This document shows, in pieces, positions 32,650 to 42,142 of a DNA stretch of 64,000 nt. Made by a program: the position numbers and the translations under genes. Numbering within the stretch: position 1 is the stretch's first letter; every line of letters starts with the position of its first letter. Origin of the DNA: Rhodanobacter sp. C06 (GTDB lineage: Bacteria; Pseudomonadota; Gammaproteobacteria; Xanthomonadales; Rhodanobacteraceae); contig NZ_MUNP01000077.1 of the NCBI RefSeq assembly GCF_002001105.1, forward strand, positions 62,001 to 126,000, in the 5' to 3' direction. The notes under the pieces were generated by a model. It did not search any database. It worked only from the letters and a program-made list of their open reading frames with translations, and had not been told where the DNA came from.

Positions 32650-33888
32650 ATGACTATCCAGATCAAGCCCGTCCTCACCGCGCTGCGCCGTCACAAGGCC
32701 GGCACCGTGCTGATCACGCTGCAGATCGCCTTGACCCTGGCGATCGTGTGCAACGCCTTGTTCATCATCCACGCGCGGCTGGCCAATCTGGGCGAGGCCA
32801 GTGGCGTGGACGAATCCAGCGTCTTCGTCATCCGGAACCAGTGGGCGGCCGAATGGCCGACGGCACAGGTCGATGCGCAGGTGCAGGCCGATCTGCTCGC
32901 GCTGCGGCAGCTGCCGGCCGTGCGCGATGCCACGCCGGCCAACGGCTATCCCCTGCAGGGCGGCGGCTGGGACAACTTCGTCACGCTGACGCCCGAGCAG
33001 ACCCAGCCGGTCACCGACAGCGCGGTGTACCTGGGTGACGAGCACTTCATCGACACGCTGGGGCTGAAGCTGGTCGCGGGGCGCAACTTCCGCCCCGACG
33101 AAGTGATGGTGATGGGCACCCAGCAGGCGATCACGCCCTCAACGGTGATCGTGAGCCAGGCGCTGGCCGACCGGCTGTTTCCCGATGGCAACGCGCTGGG
33201 CAAGAGCTTCTACGCGATGGGTGCCACGCCCAGCACCATCATCGGCGTCGTCGATACCTTGCACCGGCAGGGCGTGAGCCAGTGGAACAAGGCCTTTACC
33301 GGGCAATCGCTGATTTGGCCGATACGGTCGGCCGACTCGCGCGGCCTCTACTACATCGTGCGGGCGAAGCCGGGCCAGCTCGCTGCCGCGATGCGCGAGG
33401 CGCCCAAGGCGCTGTACGCGCAGAGCCGCCTGCGCATCATCGATGCCAAGGATGGCCTCCAGGACTACGCCACGATCCGCCACAAGGTCTTCGACAGCGA
33501 CCGCGGCATGGCGATCTTGATGGGCATCATCTGCGCCGTGCTGCTGGCGATCACGGCCGCCGGCATCGTGGGCCTCACCAGCTTCTGGGTGGGCCAGCGC
33601 CGCAAGCAGATCGGCGTGCGCCGGGCGCTGGGCGCGCGGCAGCGCGACATCCTCGCCTACTTCCTCACCGAGAACTTCCTGATCAGCGCGGCGGGCGTGG
33701 CGCTGGGCGTGGTGCTGGCGTACGCCTTCAACCTGTGGACGGTGACCCGCTTCGCGCTGGATCACATGTCGCTGGCCTATGTAGGCGTCGGCGTGATCGT
33801 GCTGTTGCTGCTGGGACAAGGCGCGGTACTGGCGCCGGCGCTGCGCGCTTCGCGCGTGTCGCCGGTGGAGGCGACGCGCAGCGTGTGA
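32650..33888 (+). CDS. FtsX/MacB-type ABC permease B1
   Basis: Partner of A1. The 412 residues begin with the B-type signature (IKPVLTALRRHK), then TM1 at 17-40 containing IVCN, a periplasmic domain of about 240 residues, TM2 at 286-308, TM3 at 342-362 and TM4 at 376-396. The cytoplasmic loop QIGVRRALGARQRDILAYF after TM2 matches the FtsX family. B1 and B2 form a subgroup: TM1 reads LTLAIVCN, and the loop before TM2 lacks the YF residues found in the other B subunits. Ribosome site GAGGAG lies 8 bp before ATG. Confidence 0.93.
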   Translation: MTIQIKPVLTALRRHKAGTVLITLQIALTLAIVCNALFIIHARLANLGEASGVDESSVFVIRNQWAAEWPTAQVDAQVQADLLALRQLPAVRDATPANGYPLQGGGWDNFVTLTPEQTQPVTDSAVYLGDEHFIDTLGLKLVAGRNFRPDEVMVMGTQQAITPSTVIVSQALADRLFPDGNALGKSFYAMGATPSTIIGVVDTLHRQGVSQWNKAFTGQSLIWPIRSADSRGLYYIVRAKPGQLAAAMREAPKALYAQSRLRIIDAKDGLQDYATIRHKVFDSDRGMAILMGIICAVLLAITAAGIVGLTSFWVGQRRKQIGVRRALGARQRDILAYFLTENFLISAAGVALGVVLAYAFNLWTVTRFALDHMSLAYVGVGVIVLLLLGQGAVLAPALRASRVSPVEATRSV

Positions 33889-33896
33889 CGCATTTA

Positions 33897-34015
33897 CCTC
33901 CTCCCCTGTGTGCAGGGGAGGGCTGGGGTGGGGTGCTTTCGACCTCGGGGACGCACCCCCTCCCGACTTCCCCCTGCGACCGAAGGAAGTCCCTTTGGGG
34001 CAAGCAGGGGGAGGA
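33897..34015. repeat. Composite palindromic element between pairs 1 and 2, with loop insertion
   Basis: Same architecture as the element before A1: a first hairpin (CCTCCCCTG/CAGGGGAGG), tails and a core, then a second hairpin. The second stem (33970-33977 with 34004-34011) has a 26-nt loop instead of the usual 2 nt, apparently from a 24-nt insertion containing GAAGGAAGTCCCTTTGGGG. Confidence 0.82.
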
Positions 34016-34038
34016 GACCCATCACCGGAGAGAACGAA

Positions 34039-35358
34039 ATGTTCGCCTACTACCTCGACCTCGCATTGCGCAGCCTGAAACGCAGTCCCGGCCTCACCGC
34101 CTTGATGGTGCTGGCGATCGGCTTCGGCGTGGCCGCCTCGATGACCTCGTGGTCGGTGTTCCGTGCCGTGTCGGGCGACCCGATCCCGTGGAAATCCGCG
34201 CAGCTGTTCGTGCCGCAGATCGACAACTGGGGGCCGAGCAACAACCCCCTTTCCCAGGGTGAGCCGCCGAACGCGATGGACTACGCCGACGCGACGGCGC
34301 TGATGCGCGACCACCGCGCCAAGCTGCAGTCGGCGATGTACCAGATCTCGCCCTCGGTCGTGCCGGCGGAGGCCACCAAGCATCCGATCAACGTCAGCGG
34401 CCATGCGGTGTACGGCGAGTTCTTCCCGATGCTGGACGTGCCGTTCCAGTACGGCAGCGGCTGGGGCGCCAGCGATGACACCAACCGGGCGCAGGTGGTG
34501 GTGATCAGCAGCAAGCTCAACCAGAAGCTGTTCGGCGGCGCCAACAGCGTGGGCAAGAGCGTCAACATCGAAAGCCACGACTACCGCGTGGTCGGCGTGC
34601 TGAAGGACTGGAACCCGCAGCCGCGCTTCTACGACGTGGTCAACTCGGGCGGCTTCAACAGCCAGTCCGACGACGTGTTCCTGCCGTTCCTGACCGCCAT
34701 CCAGGCGAACATGCAGAACGACGGCAACACCAATTGCAACGCGGTGCCCAAGGAATCCGGCTTCGTCGGCCTGCAGCACTCCGAGTGCGTGTGGATTGCC
34801 TACATGGCCGAGCTGGACGACGCCTCGGCGGTGTCGACCTACCGCAACTACCTGCAGGGTTACGCACGCGAGCAGCAGCAGAACGGGCGCTTCGGCTGGG
34901 CGCCGAACAACCGCCTGCGCAACCTGCCGGCCTGGCTGGACAACCAGCACGTGGTGCCCAGCGACACCAAGGTCTCGCTGCTGGTGGCGCTCGGCCTGCT
35001 GCTGGTGTGCCTGGTCAACACCATCGGCCTGCTGCTGGCGAAGTTCCTGCGCCGCAGCGCCGAGATCGGTGTGCGGCGCGCACTGGGCGCGCCGCGCATG
35101 GCGATCTACGCGCAGTTCCTCACCGAAGCCGGCATCGTCGGCGTGGCCGGCGGCGTGCTGGGCCTGCTGCTCACCTGCGCGGGCGTGGCCAGCGTGGGCT
35201 GGGTGATGCCGAAGGATATCGCCGCGCTGGCGCGGCTGGACGTCTCGCTGCTGCTGCTGACCCTGCTGGTGGCGGTGGTCGCCACCATGCTGGCCGGCCT
35301 GTATCCGACCTACCGTGCCTCGCGGGTGCAACCCGCTTGGCAGCTGAAGAGCAACTAA
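34039..35358 (+). CDS. FtsX/MacB-type ABC permease A2
   Basis: A subunit of pair 2, 439 residues. It is closest in style to A1: both share FGVAASM in TM1, IP(D/W)KSAQLF after it, and a C-terminus ending QPAWQLKS. The periplasmic cysteines are 233 and 250, with the same spacing of 17 as in A1. The open frame extends 129 bp upstream through the repeat, but the conserved start MFAYYLDLALRSL and a GGAG at 34027-34030 fix the ATG at 34039. Confidence 0.93.
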   Translation: MFAYYLDLALRSLKRSPGLTALMVLAIGFGVAASMTSWSVFRAVSGDPIPWKSAQLFVPQIDNWGPSNNPLSQGEPPNAMDYADATALMRDHRAKLQSAMYQISPSVVPAEATKHPINVSGHAVYGEFFPMLDVPFQYGSGWGASDDTNRAQVVVISSKLNQKLFGGANSVGKSVNIESHDYRVVGVLKDWNPQPRFYDVVNSGGFNSQSDDVFLPFLTAIQANMQNDGNTNCNAVPKESGFVGLQHSECVWIAYMAELDDASAVSTYRNYLQGYAREQQQNGRFGWAPNNRLRNLPAWLDNQHVVPSDTKVSLLVALGLLLVCLVNTIGLLLAKFLRRSAEIGVRRALGAPRMAIYAQFLTEAGIVGVAGGVLGLLLTCAGVASVGWVMPKDIAALARLDVSLLLLTLLVAVVATMLAGLYPTYRASRVQPAWQLKSN

Positions 35359-35368
35359 GGAGCGCGCC

Positions 35369-36628
35369 ATGAAACTGCATCCCATGATCGCGGCATTGCG
35401 CAAGCACAAGGCGGGCGTGGTGCTGATCGCGCTGCAGATCGCGCTGACCCTGGCGATCGTCTGCAACGCCATCTTCATCATCGGCCAGCGCATCGACCGG
35501 GTGAACCGCCCCACCGGACTGGACGAGAGCAACCTGTTCCTGGTCACCCAGCAATGGGTGGGCGCGCCCAGCGCCGACACGCCCGATGGCGTGGCCAAGC
35601 TCGACGCCATGCAGAAGGAGGATCTCGTGGCGCTGCGCAACCTGCCCGGCGTGGCCTCGGTGGCGCCGATCAACTCGCTGCCGTTGCTGAATTCCTCCTG
35701 GAACGGCGCGGTCTCGCTCAAGCCCGATGCCAAGTTCAGCGACACGGGCAACAACGTGCGCACCACCTACTACTTCACGGACGACCAGGCCATGTCGACG
35801 CTGGGCGTGAAACTGGCGGCCGGCCGCTGGTTCAATGCCGGCGACGTGCAAAACCAGGGCTTCCGCGACAACCCGCCGCGCCCGATCGTCATCGTCACCA
35901 AGGCGCTGGCGGACAAGCTGTTCCCGAAAGGTGACGCGGTGGGCAAGCCGATCTATGTCGACGGCAGCAGCGCCCCCAGCACCATCGTCGGCGTGGTGAC
36001 GCGCCTGCAAGTGCCTTCCACTGGCAGCTGGGTCAACGGGTTCACCTGGAACGCCACTCTGGTGCCCACGCGGCTGGACGCGGGCTTCGCGCGTTACGCA
36101 GTGCGTACCAAACCGGGCCAGCTGGAAGCAGCGATGAAGGCGGCGGCGCCCACGCTGTACAAGGTGAACCCGCTGCGCGTGCTCGACGACGACAGCGTCA
36201 AGTCGTACGCCGACATCCGCGCCGAGGCTTATCGCGCCGACGTGGGCATGGCGATCCTGATGGGCGTGATCTGCCTGGTCCTGCTCAGCGTCACCGCGGC
36301 GGGCATCGTGGGCCTCACCAGCTTCTGGGTCGGCCAGCGCCACCGCCAGATTGGCGTGCGCCGCGCGCTGGGCGCGCGCAAGGTCGACATCCTGCACTAC
36401 TTCCAGCTGGAGAACCTGCTGATCGCCGGCAGTGGCGCAGTGATCGGCATCGTCATGGCGATCGGCCTCAACCTGTGGCTGATGCGCCTCTATCAGATGG
36501 ACCGCCTGCCGGTGGTCTACACCTTGATCGGCGTGGCGGCAGTGCTGGTGCTGGGCCAGTGCGCGGTGTTCGTACCCGCGCGGCGCGCGTCCAACGTGCC
36601 GCCGGTGACGGCGACGCGGGCGGCGTGA
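35369..36628 (+). CDS. FtsX/MacB-type ABC permease B2
   Basis: B subunit of pair 2, 419 residues, starting 10 bp after A2 behind an AAGGAG. TM1 contains LTLAIVCNAIF. TM2 to TM4 flank the loop QIGVRRALGARKVDILHYFQLENLL. The C-terminus ends VPPVTATRAA, where the other B subunits end in TRSV. Its periplasmic domain lacks a cysteine pair. Confidence 0.93.
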   Translation: MKLHPMIAALRKHKAGVVLIALQIALTLAIVCNAIFIIGQRIDRVNRPTGLDESNLFLVTQQWVGAPSADTPDGVAKLDAMQKEDLVALRNLPGVASVAPINSLPLLNSSWNGAVSLKPDAKFSDTGNNVRTTYYFTDDQAMSTLGVKLAAGRWFNAGDVQNQGFRDNPPRPIVIVTKALADKLFPKGDAVGKPIYVDGSSAPSTIVGVVTRLQVPSTGSWVNGFTWNATLVPTRLDAGFARYAVRTKPGQLEAAMKAAAPTLYKVNPLRVLDDDSVKSYADIRAEAYRADVGMAILMGVICLVLLSVTAAGIVGLTSFWVGQRHRQIGVRRALGARKVDILHYFQLENLLIAGSGAVIGIVMAIGLNLWLMRLYQMDRLPVVYTLIGVAAVLVLGQCAVFVPARRASNVPPVTATRAA

Positions 36629-36637
36629 TTGCTTGAA

Positions 36638-36756
36638 CCCTCTCCCCCGGCTGCGCCGGGGGAGAGGGCAGGGTGAGGGGGCGCTTTTGCATTTTCGCTT
36701 GGCGAGGAGCGCCCCCTCACCCCAACCCTCTCCCCCAACAAGGTTGGGGGAGAGGG
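36638..36756. repeat. Composite palindromic element between pairs 2 and 3
   Basis: Outer hairpins at 36638-36668 (CCCTCTCCCCCGG stem) and 36726-36756 (CCCTCTCCCCCAAC stem). Inside them is a perfect 15-bp inverted repeat, 36671-36685 with 36708-36722 (GGGTGAGGGGGCGCT), around a 22-bp core. The whole element is nearly symmetrical. Confidence 0.88.
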
Positions 36757-36782
36757 AGTCTGCAAACTGAGGAGAGTTTGGA

Positions 36783-38084
36783 ATGTTTGCTTACTACCTC
36801 GACCTCGCCCTGCGCAGCCTCAAGCGCAACCGCGTGCTCACCGCGCTTATGGTGCTGGCCATCGCGGTGGGCATCGGTGCGTGCATGACCACGCTGACGG
36901 TGGTGCATCTGTTGTCCGGCGATCCGCTGCCCGGCAAGAGCAGCACGCTGTTTTTCCCGCAGGTGGATCCGGAGAATCCCGTCGTGGGGGGAAGCACCGA
37001 GCCGCGTCCGGCGATGGATTACCGCTCGGCCATGGACCTGTGGAACGCGCATCGCGCCGACCGCCAGGCGATCATCACCAGCAGCCCCGTGAAGGTGCGC
37101 TTGCCGGACAGTGGCCAGCCACCGCTGCTGCCGAGCATGCTCTCCACTTCGGCGGATTTCTTCCCGATGTTCGACGTGCCGTTCCAGTACGGCTCCGGCT
37201 GGAGCGCGGACGACGACGCGCACCATGCGCGCGTGGCGGTGATTTCGGCCGACCTCAACCAGAAACTGTTTGGCGGCGCCAACAGCGTGGGCCGCATCCT
37301 GCGCGTGCGCGATGCCGACATGCGCATCGTCGGCGTACTGAAGCCGTGGCGCCCCACGCCGCTGTTCTACGACCCGTGGAGCCAGAACTTCAGCAAGTCG
37401 GAAGATGTCTTTGCCCCGTTCACCAGCAGCATGGAAATCAACAAGGGCAACTTCCAAGCCTATACCTGCTGGCATGTGCCGCCATCCATGGGCGACCTGC
37501 AGAACGCCGATTGCGTGTGGGTGTGGCTGTGGGTGGAGCTGGACAGCCCGGCCAAGGTGCGCGACTACGCGCGCTTCCTGGACGATTACGCGAACACGCA
37601 GAAGTCGCTGGGCCGCTTCGCCGTGGGCAGCGAGCATGCGCGGCTGCGCGACCTGATGACCTGGCTGACCTACCGCGGCCAGGTGCCCGGCGACGTGCGT
37701 CTGCAGGCGTGGCTGGCGTCGGCCTTCCTCGTCATCTGCCTGTTCAACGCGGTGGGCTTGCTGCTGGCGAAGTTCCTGCGTCGCAGTGGCGAGATCGGCG
37801 TGCGCCGCGCGCTGGGCGCCAGCCGCGGCGCGATCTTCGCTCAGTGCCTGGTCGAGGCCGGTCTGATCGGTTTGCTCGGCGGCGGCTTCGGCTGGCTGCT
37901 GACGCTGTTCGGGTTGTGGCTGGTGCGGCAGCAACCGGTGGACTACGCCCACCTCGCGCACCTGGACACCGCCATGTTCCTCGTCACGTTCGTACTGGCG
38001 GTCGGCACCAGCCTGCTCGCCGGGCTGATACCTGCGCTGCGCGCCAGTCGCGTGGTTCCCGGCTGGCAACTCAAGGCGTTGTGA
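36783..38084 (+). CDS. FtsX/MacB-type ABC permease A3
   Basis: A subunit of pair 3, 433 residues. TM1 reads AIAVGIGACMTTLTVVHLLSG, shared with A6. The periplasmic domain has cysteines 229 and 244. After TM2 the coupling motif is SGEIGVRRALGASRGAIF. The C-terminus, VVPGWQLKAL, differs from the usual VAPALQLK. The ATG follows GAGGAG within 13 bp. Confidence 0.93.
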   Translation: MFAYYLDLALRSLKRNRVLTALMVLAIAVGIGACMTTLTVVHLLSGDPLPGKSSTLFFPQVDPENPVVGGSTEPRPAMDYRSAMDLWNAHRADRQAIITSSPVKVRLPDSGQPPLLPSMLSTSADFFPMFDVPFQYGSGWSADDDAHHARVAVISADLNQKLFGGANSVGRILRVRDADMRIVGVLKPWRPTPLFYDPWSQNFSKSEDVFAPFTSSMEINKGNFQAYTCWHVPPSMGDLQNADCVWVWLWVELDSPAKVRDYARFLDDYANTQKSLGRFAVGSEHARLRDLMTWLTYRGQVPGDVRLQAWLASAFLVICLFNAVGLLLAKFLRRSGEIGVRRALGASRGAIFAQCLVEAGLIGLLGGGFGWLLTLFGLWLVRQQPVDYAHLAHLDTAMFLVTFVLAVGTSLLAGLIPALRASRVVPGWQLKAL

Positions 38085-38095
38085 GGAGGCCGACC

Positions 38096-39313
38096 ATGCA
38101 GATCAAACCGATACTCGCGGCGCTGCGCCGCCATCGTCTGGCCACCTTGCTGATCGCGATGGAGATCGCGCTGGCCTGCGCCGTGTTGTGCAACGCCTGC
38201 TTCCTGGTGGCGCGGCGCTGGACGATGATCCAGATCAACAGCGGCGTCGACGAGAGTTCGTTGGCGGTATTGACGGTCAACGGCTTCGATCCGAATCAGG
38301 CGGCCGACGTCAACGCGCGCATGCTGACCGGCTTGCGGTCAATTCCGGGCGTGCAGTCGGCCACCCTCATCAGCGAGGTGCCGTTCGGACCGCAAACGGG
38401 TGCGGCGGGCGTCACGCATGAGCCGGGCGATTTCAAGAACCTGATCGGCGTAGTGGATTTCGTGCTGGCCGGGCCGGGCACGTTCAAGGCATTGGGCTTG
38501 AAACTGGTCGAGGGGCGCCTCCCGCAGCCCGACGACTATCGGCCCGCCACCAGCTTCCTTCCCGACGATGCGCAGGTGCTGGTGACCCGCCAGTGGGCGG
38601 AACATGCGTGGCCGGGCGAGAACCCGCTGGGCAAGGACTTCTGGTGCGACAAAATGCACTTTCGCGTCATGGGCGTGGTGGACCACTACGCGCGTGCTCA
38701 ACCCAGCCAATACGACCTGCAGCAGGGTGAGTGGACGGTGTTCACGCCGGTCGTGCCGGGCGGCTCGTTGGCCGGCACCTACCTGCTGCGAGCCCGGCCG
38801 CAGGATGTGCAGCGCGTGCTGCAGGCAGCGCGCGCCGCCGTGCCGAAGATCGCCCCCGACGTGGTGCTGGACCAGGACAACAGCAAAACCCTGGGTGACC
38901 TGCGCATGAACTACTTCAAGACCGACCGCATCATGATCGGCCTGCTGCTCGGCGTGGTTGTCCTCATGCTTGGCGTTACCGCGCTTGGCATTGTCGGCCT
39001 CACCAGCTTCTGGGTGGCGCAGCGGCGCAAGCAGATCGGCATACGCCGCGCGATCGGCGCGACGCGCGGCGACATCCTGCGCTACTTCCAGACCGAGAAC
39101 TTCCTGATCGTCACGTTCGGCATCGCGCTGGGCATGCTGCTGGCCTTCGTGCTCAACGCGGTGCTGATGAAGTTCTACGAGCTGCCGCATCTGCCTTTGT
39201 ACTACCTGCCGGTGGGCGCGCTGGTGCTGTGGGGGTTGGGCCAGCTCGCCGTGCTCGGCCCCGCACTGCGCGCCGCGGCAGTGCCGCCGGTGGTGGCGAC
39301 ACGGAGCGTGTGA
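38096..39313 (+). CDS. FtsX/MacB-type ABC permease B3
   Basis: B subunit of pair 3, 405 residues. An open frame of 810 codons extends upstream, antiparallel in meaning to A3. The true start is the ATG at 38096 behind GAGGAGG, where MQIKPILAALRRHR matches the other B subunits. TM1 carries CAVLCNACF. One extra periplasmic cysteine lies in DFWCDKM. The loop QIGIRRAIGATRGDILRYFQTENFL after TM2 is shared with B4-B8. Confidence 0.92.
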   Translation: MQIKPILAALRRHRLATLLIAMEIALACAVLCNACFLVARRWTMIQINSGVDESSLAVLTVNGFDPNQAADVNARMLTGLRSIPGVQSATLISEVPFGPQTGAAGVTHEPGDFKNLIGVVDFVLAGPGTFKALGLKLVEGRLPQPDDYRPATSFLPDDAQVLVTRQWAEHAWPGENPLGKDFWCDKMHFRVMGVVDHYARAQPSQYDLQQGEWTVFTPVVPGGSLAGTYLLRARPQDVQRVLQAARAAVPKIAPDVVLDQDNSKTLGDLRMNYFKTDRIMIGLLLGVVVLMLGVTALGIVGLTSFWVAQRRKQIGIRRAIGATRGDILRYFQTENFLIVTFGIALGMLLAFVLNAVLMKFYELPHLPLYYLPVGALVLWGLGQLAVLGPALRAAAVPPVVATRSV

Positions 39314-39318
39314 GTTTT

Positions 39319-39431
39319 CCCCTCCCCCTCCGGGGGAGGGTGCCCGCAGGGCGGGAGAGGGTACGGGCGGAGCGTGGCATTGCGCGCTGGCCGAACCCTC
39401 TCCCCCAACCCTCTCCCGAAGGGAGAGGGGA
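39319..39431. repeat. Composite palindromic element between pairs 3 and 4
   Basis: Hairpins at both ends (CCCCTCCCCCTCCGGGGGAGGG and CCTCTCCCGAAGGGAGAGG) with inward tails and a core reading TACGGGCGGAGCGTGGCAT. Nearly the same core occurs in the elements before pairs 5 and 9. Confidence 0.87.
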
Positions 39432-39452
39432 GTGCAATGACGGAGGCACGGA

Positions 39453-40760
39453 ATGTTCGGCTATTACTTCGACCTCGCACTACGCAGCCTCGCGCGCAAC
39501 AAGGTGCTCACCGCACTGATGGTGCTGGCGATCGCGCTGGGCATCGGCGCCTCGATGACCACGCTCACCGTGCTGCACGTGCTGTCGGGCGATCCGCTGC
39601 CGGGGCGCAGCGGCACGCTGTACTACCCGCAGATCGATCCGCAGGACAGCCGCGGCTACCTGCCCGGCAAGTCGAAGCCGATGGATCAGGTGACCTGGAT
39701 CGACGGCATGAACCTGCTGCAGGCGAAGCGCGCGGATCGGCAGGCGCTGATGACCGGCGGCGACGTGGCGGTGCAGCCAGGCAACTCCACGCTCGATCCG
39801 TTCTATGAGGATGCGCGCTACACCACCGCCGATTTTTTCACGATGTTCGGCGTGCCGTTCCAGTACGGCCATGCCTGGGGCGCGGCAGAAGACGAGGCGC
39901 ATGAGCGCGTGGCGGTGATCAGCAGCCGGCTCAACGACAAGCTGTTCGGCGGCGGCGACAGCACCGGCAAGGCGCTGCGACTGGACGGTACGGATTTCCG
40001 CATCGTGGGCGTGACCGGCGACTGGAGCCCCAACCCGAACTTCTACGATCTGAACCGCAAGAGCTACGACGAGAACGAGGGCGTGTTCGTGCCGCTGTCC
40101 ACTTCGCAGGACGTGGGCATGGTTCATGACGGCAGCGTCGATTGCTGGGGCAACGGTGGCGGCGGGAACACGCCCGACCACAATGCGCCCTGCGTGTGGC
40201 TGCAGTTCTGGGTGCAACTGGACAGCCCGGCCAAGGCGGCGGCGTACAAGACTTTCCTCGTCCACTACTCCGAACAGCAGAAGGCGCTGGGCCGCTTCCA
40301 GCGGCCGCCCAACGTCGAGTTGCGCAACGTGATGCAGTGGCTGGACTACAACCAGGTGGTGCCCGACGACGTGCGCCTGCAGACCTGGCTGGCGCTCGGG
40401 TTCCTGCTGGTCTGCCTGGTGAACACCGTGGGCCTGATGCTGGCGAAGTTCCTGCGCCGCGCGAGCGAGTTGGGCGTGCGCCGCGCGCTGGGTGCGTCGA
40501 AGAAGGCGCTGTTCGCGCAGTTGCTGGTGGAGTCCGGCGTGGTCGGCCTGGTCGGCGGCATGGGCGGCCTGCTGCTGGCCTTCATCGGCCTGTGGCTGGT
40601 GCGACGGCAACCAGCCAGCTATGCCGCGCTGGCGCATCTCGACCCCGCGATGCTGTTCACCACCTTCCTGCTGGCGCTGGGCGCGAGCCTGCTCGCTGGC
40701 CTGCTGCCCGCGTGGCGCGCCTGCCAGGTGGCGCCGGCCCTCCAGCTCAAGAGCAATTGA
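39453..40760 (+). CDS. FtsX/MacB-type ABC permease A4
   Basis: A subunit of pair 4, 435 residues, beginning MFGYYFDLALRSLARNK. The periplasmic domain carries the motif DCWGNG and a second cysteine 16 residues on, before VWLQFWVQLDS. The coupling motif reads SELGVRRALGASKKALF, where most A subunits have GEIGVRRALGAS. An AA-rich ribosome site (CGGAGG) precedes the ATG. A4 and A6 look like each other's nearest relatives. Confidence 0.93.
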   Translation: MFGYYFDLALRSLARNKVLTALMVLAIALGIGASMTTLTVLHVLSGDPLPGRSGTLYYPQIDPQDSRGYLPGKSKPMDQVTWIDGMNLLQAKRADRQALMTGGDVAVQPGNSTLDPFYEDARYTTADFFTMFGVPFQYGHAWGAAEDEAHERVAVISSRLNDKLFGGGDSTGKALRLDGTDFRIVGVTGDWSPNPNFYDLNRKSYDENEGVFVPLSTSQDVGMVHDGSVDCWGNGGGGNTPDHNAPCVWLQFWVQLDSPAKAAAYKTFLVHYSEQQKALGRFQRPPNVELRNVMQWLDYNQVVPDDVRLQTWLALGFLLVCLVNTVGLMLAKFLRRASELGVRRALGASKKALFAQLLVESGVVGLVGGMGGLLLAFIGLWLVRRQPASYAALAHLDPAMLFTTFLLALGASLLAGLLPAWRACQVAPALQLKSN

Positions 40761-40771
40761 GGAGCATCGGC

Positions 40772-42004
40772 ATGGAACTGCGACCCATACTCTCGACCCT
40801 GCGCCGGCACAAGGTCACCGCGTGCCTGTTGATCCTGGAGATCGCGCTGACCTGCGCCATCGTGTGCAACGCGGTGTTCCTGATCGGCCAGCGCCTGCAG
40901 CGCATGGACATGCCCAGTGGCATCGCCGAACACGAGCTGGTGCAGATCCAGTTGGGCCACATCGGCAAGAGCCCCGATGCCAAGGCGCAGACGGAAACGG
41001 ACCTGGCAGCGCTACGACAGATTGCCGGCGTGCGGCAGGTGGGGGTGGTCGAGGAATTGCCCTTCAGCTACGGCGGTTCGTCGAACAGCGGGCTCATGCT
41101 CGATCCGCACCAGCAGCAGCCCACCGTCAACGTGTCGCAGTACATGGGGCAGAACATCCTGCCCACGCTGGGCGTGCGGCTGGTGGCCGGGCGCGACTTC
41201 GGGCCGGGCGAATACGTCGACCTGGACACCGCCATGGCGGCCCTGAAGACCGGCGACACGAAAGGCTTGCCGCAAACCATGATCGTGACGCGTGCGCTCG
41301 CCGAACGCATGTGGCCGGGCAAGGACCCCCTCGGCCAGACGGCCTATGTAGGGAAGGACATCGCGCTACGCGTCATCGGCGTGGTGGCGTCGCTGGCGCG
41401 GCCCAATATGCTGCGCATGGGGCCGCAGTACAGCGTGATGTGGCCGATCCACATGACCTTGGCCGATGGCGCGAGCTACGTGCTGCGCACGGCACCGCAG
41501 GATCGCGAAGCGGTGATCAAGGCTGCCGTGGCCAAGCTCAAGCAACTCGACCCCAACCGCGTGGTGGTGACGAAGCGCACCTACGACGAGGCGCGACGCG
41601 AATTCTTCGCCAGCGACCGCGCGATGGCCGGCATCCTGGTCGGCGTGATCGTGGCGCTGCTCACGGTGACCGCGCTGGGCATCGTCGGCCTGGCCAGCTT
41701 CTGGGTGGGGCAGCGCCGCCGCACCATCGGCGTGCGCCGCGCGCTGGGCGCCACCCGCGGCGACATCCTGCGCTACTTCCAGACCGAGAACTTCCTGCTC
41801 GCCACCTTCGGCATCGTGCTCGGCATGGCGCTGGCCTACGGCATCAACCTGTTCCTGATGACGCATTACGAATTGCCGCGGCTGCCGGGCATCTATTTCC
41901 CGGTGGGCGCGCTCGCGCTGTGGGCCATCGGCCAGCTCGCCGTGCTCGGCCCCGCGCTGCGCGCCGCGGCGGTGCCGCCGGTGGTGGCGACGCGGTCGGT
42001 GTGA
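40772..42004 (+). CDS. FtsX/MacB-type ABC permease B4
   Basis: B subunit of pair 4, 410 residues. Start at the ATG behind GAGGAG; the open frame upstream is a shadow of A4. TM1 contains LEIALTCAIVCNAVF. The first 60 residues closely match B6 (MDMPSGIAE.ELVQIQ). The end of the protein, from YFPVGALALWAIGQLAVLGP to the stop, is also like B6. Confidence 0.93.
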   Translation: MELRPILSTLRRHKVTACLLILEIALTCAIVCNAVFLIGQRLQRMDMPSGIAEHELVQIQLGHIGKSPDAKAQTETDLAALRQIAGVRQVGVVEELPFSYGGSSNSGLMLDPHQQQPTVNVSQYMGQNILPTLGVRLVAGRDFGPGEYVDLDTAMAALKTGDTKGLPQTMIVTRALAERMWPGKDPLGQTAYVGKDIALRVIGVVASLARPNMLRMGPQYSVMWPIHMTLADGASYVLRTAPQDREAVIKAAVAKLKQLDPNRVVVTKRTYDEARREFFASDRAMAGILVGVIVALLTVTALGIVGLASFWVGQRRRTIGVRRALGATRGDILRYFQTENFLLATFGIVLGMALAYGINLFLMTHYELPRLPGIYFPVGALALWAIGQLAVLGPALRAAAVPPVVATRSV

Positions 42005-42008
42005 TTTT

Positions 42009-42120
42009 CCCTCTCCCTCCGGGAGAGGGTGCCCACGAGGGCGGGAGAGGTACGGGCGGAGCGAGGCGATACGCCTTGACCGGACCCTCTCCCCCGGCCC
42101 CTCTCCCGAAGGGAGAGGGG
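42009..42120. repeat. Composite palindromic element between pairs 4 and 5
   Basis: Hairpin CCCTCTCCCTCCGGGAGAGGG, inward tails, a core (TACGGGCGGAGCGAGGCGAT), then a tail and hairpin CCCCTCTCCCGAAGGGAGAG. Same plan as the elements before pairs 4 and 9. Confidence 0.87.
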
Positions 42121-42142
42121 AGACCCATGAAGGAGATGCGTG

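Noticed and set aside
33139-35766. Open reading frame of 875 codons on the minus strand (mirror at 22289-24916)
   Set aside because: It lies antisense to B1, A2 and B2 with a His/Gln/Arg-rich translation typical of the reverse strand of high-GC membrane-protein genes.
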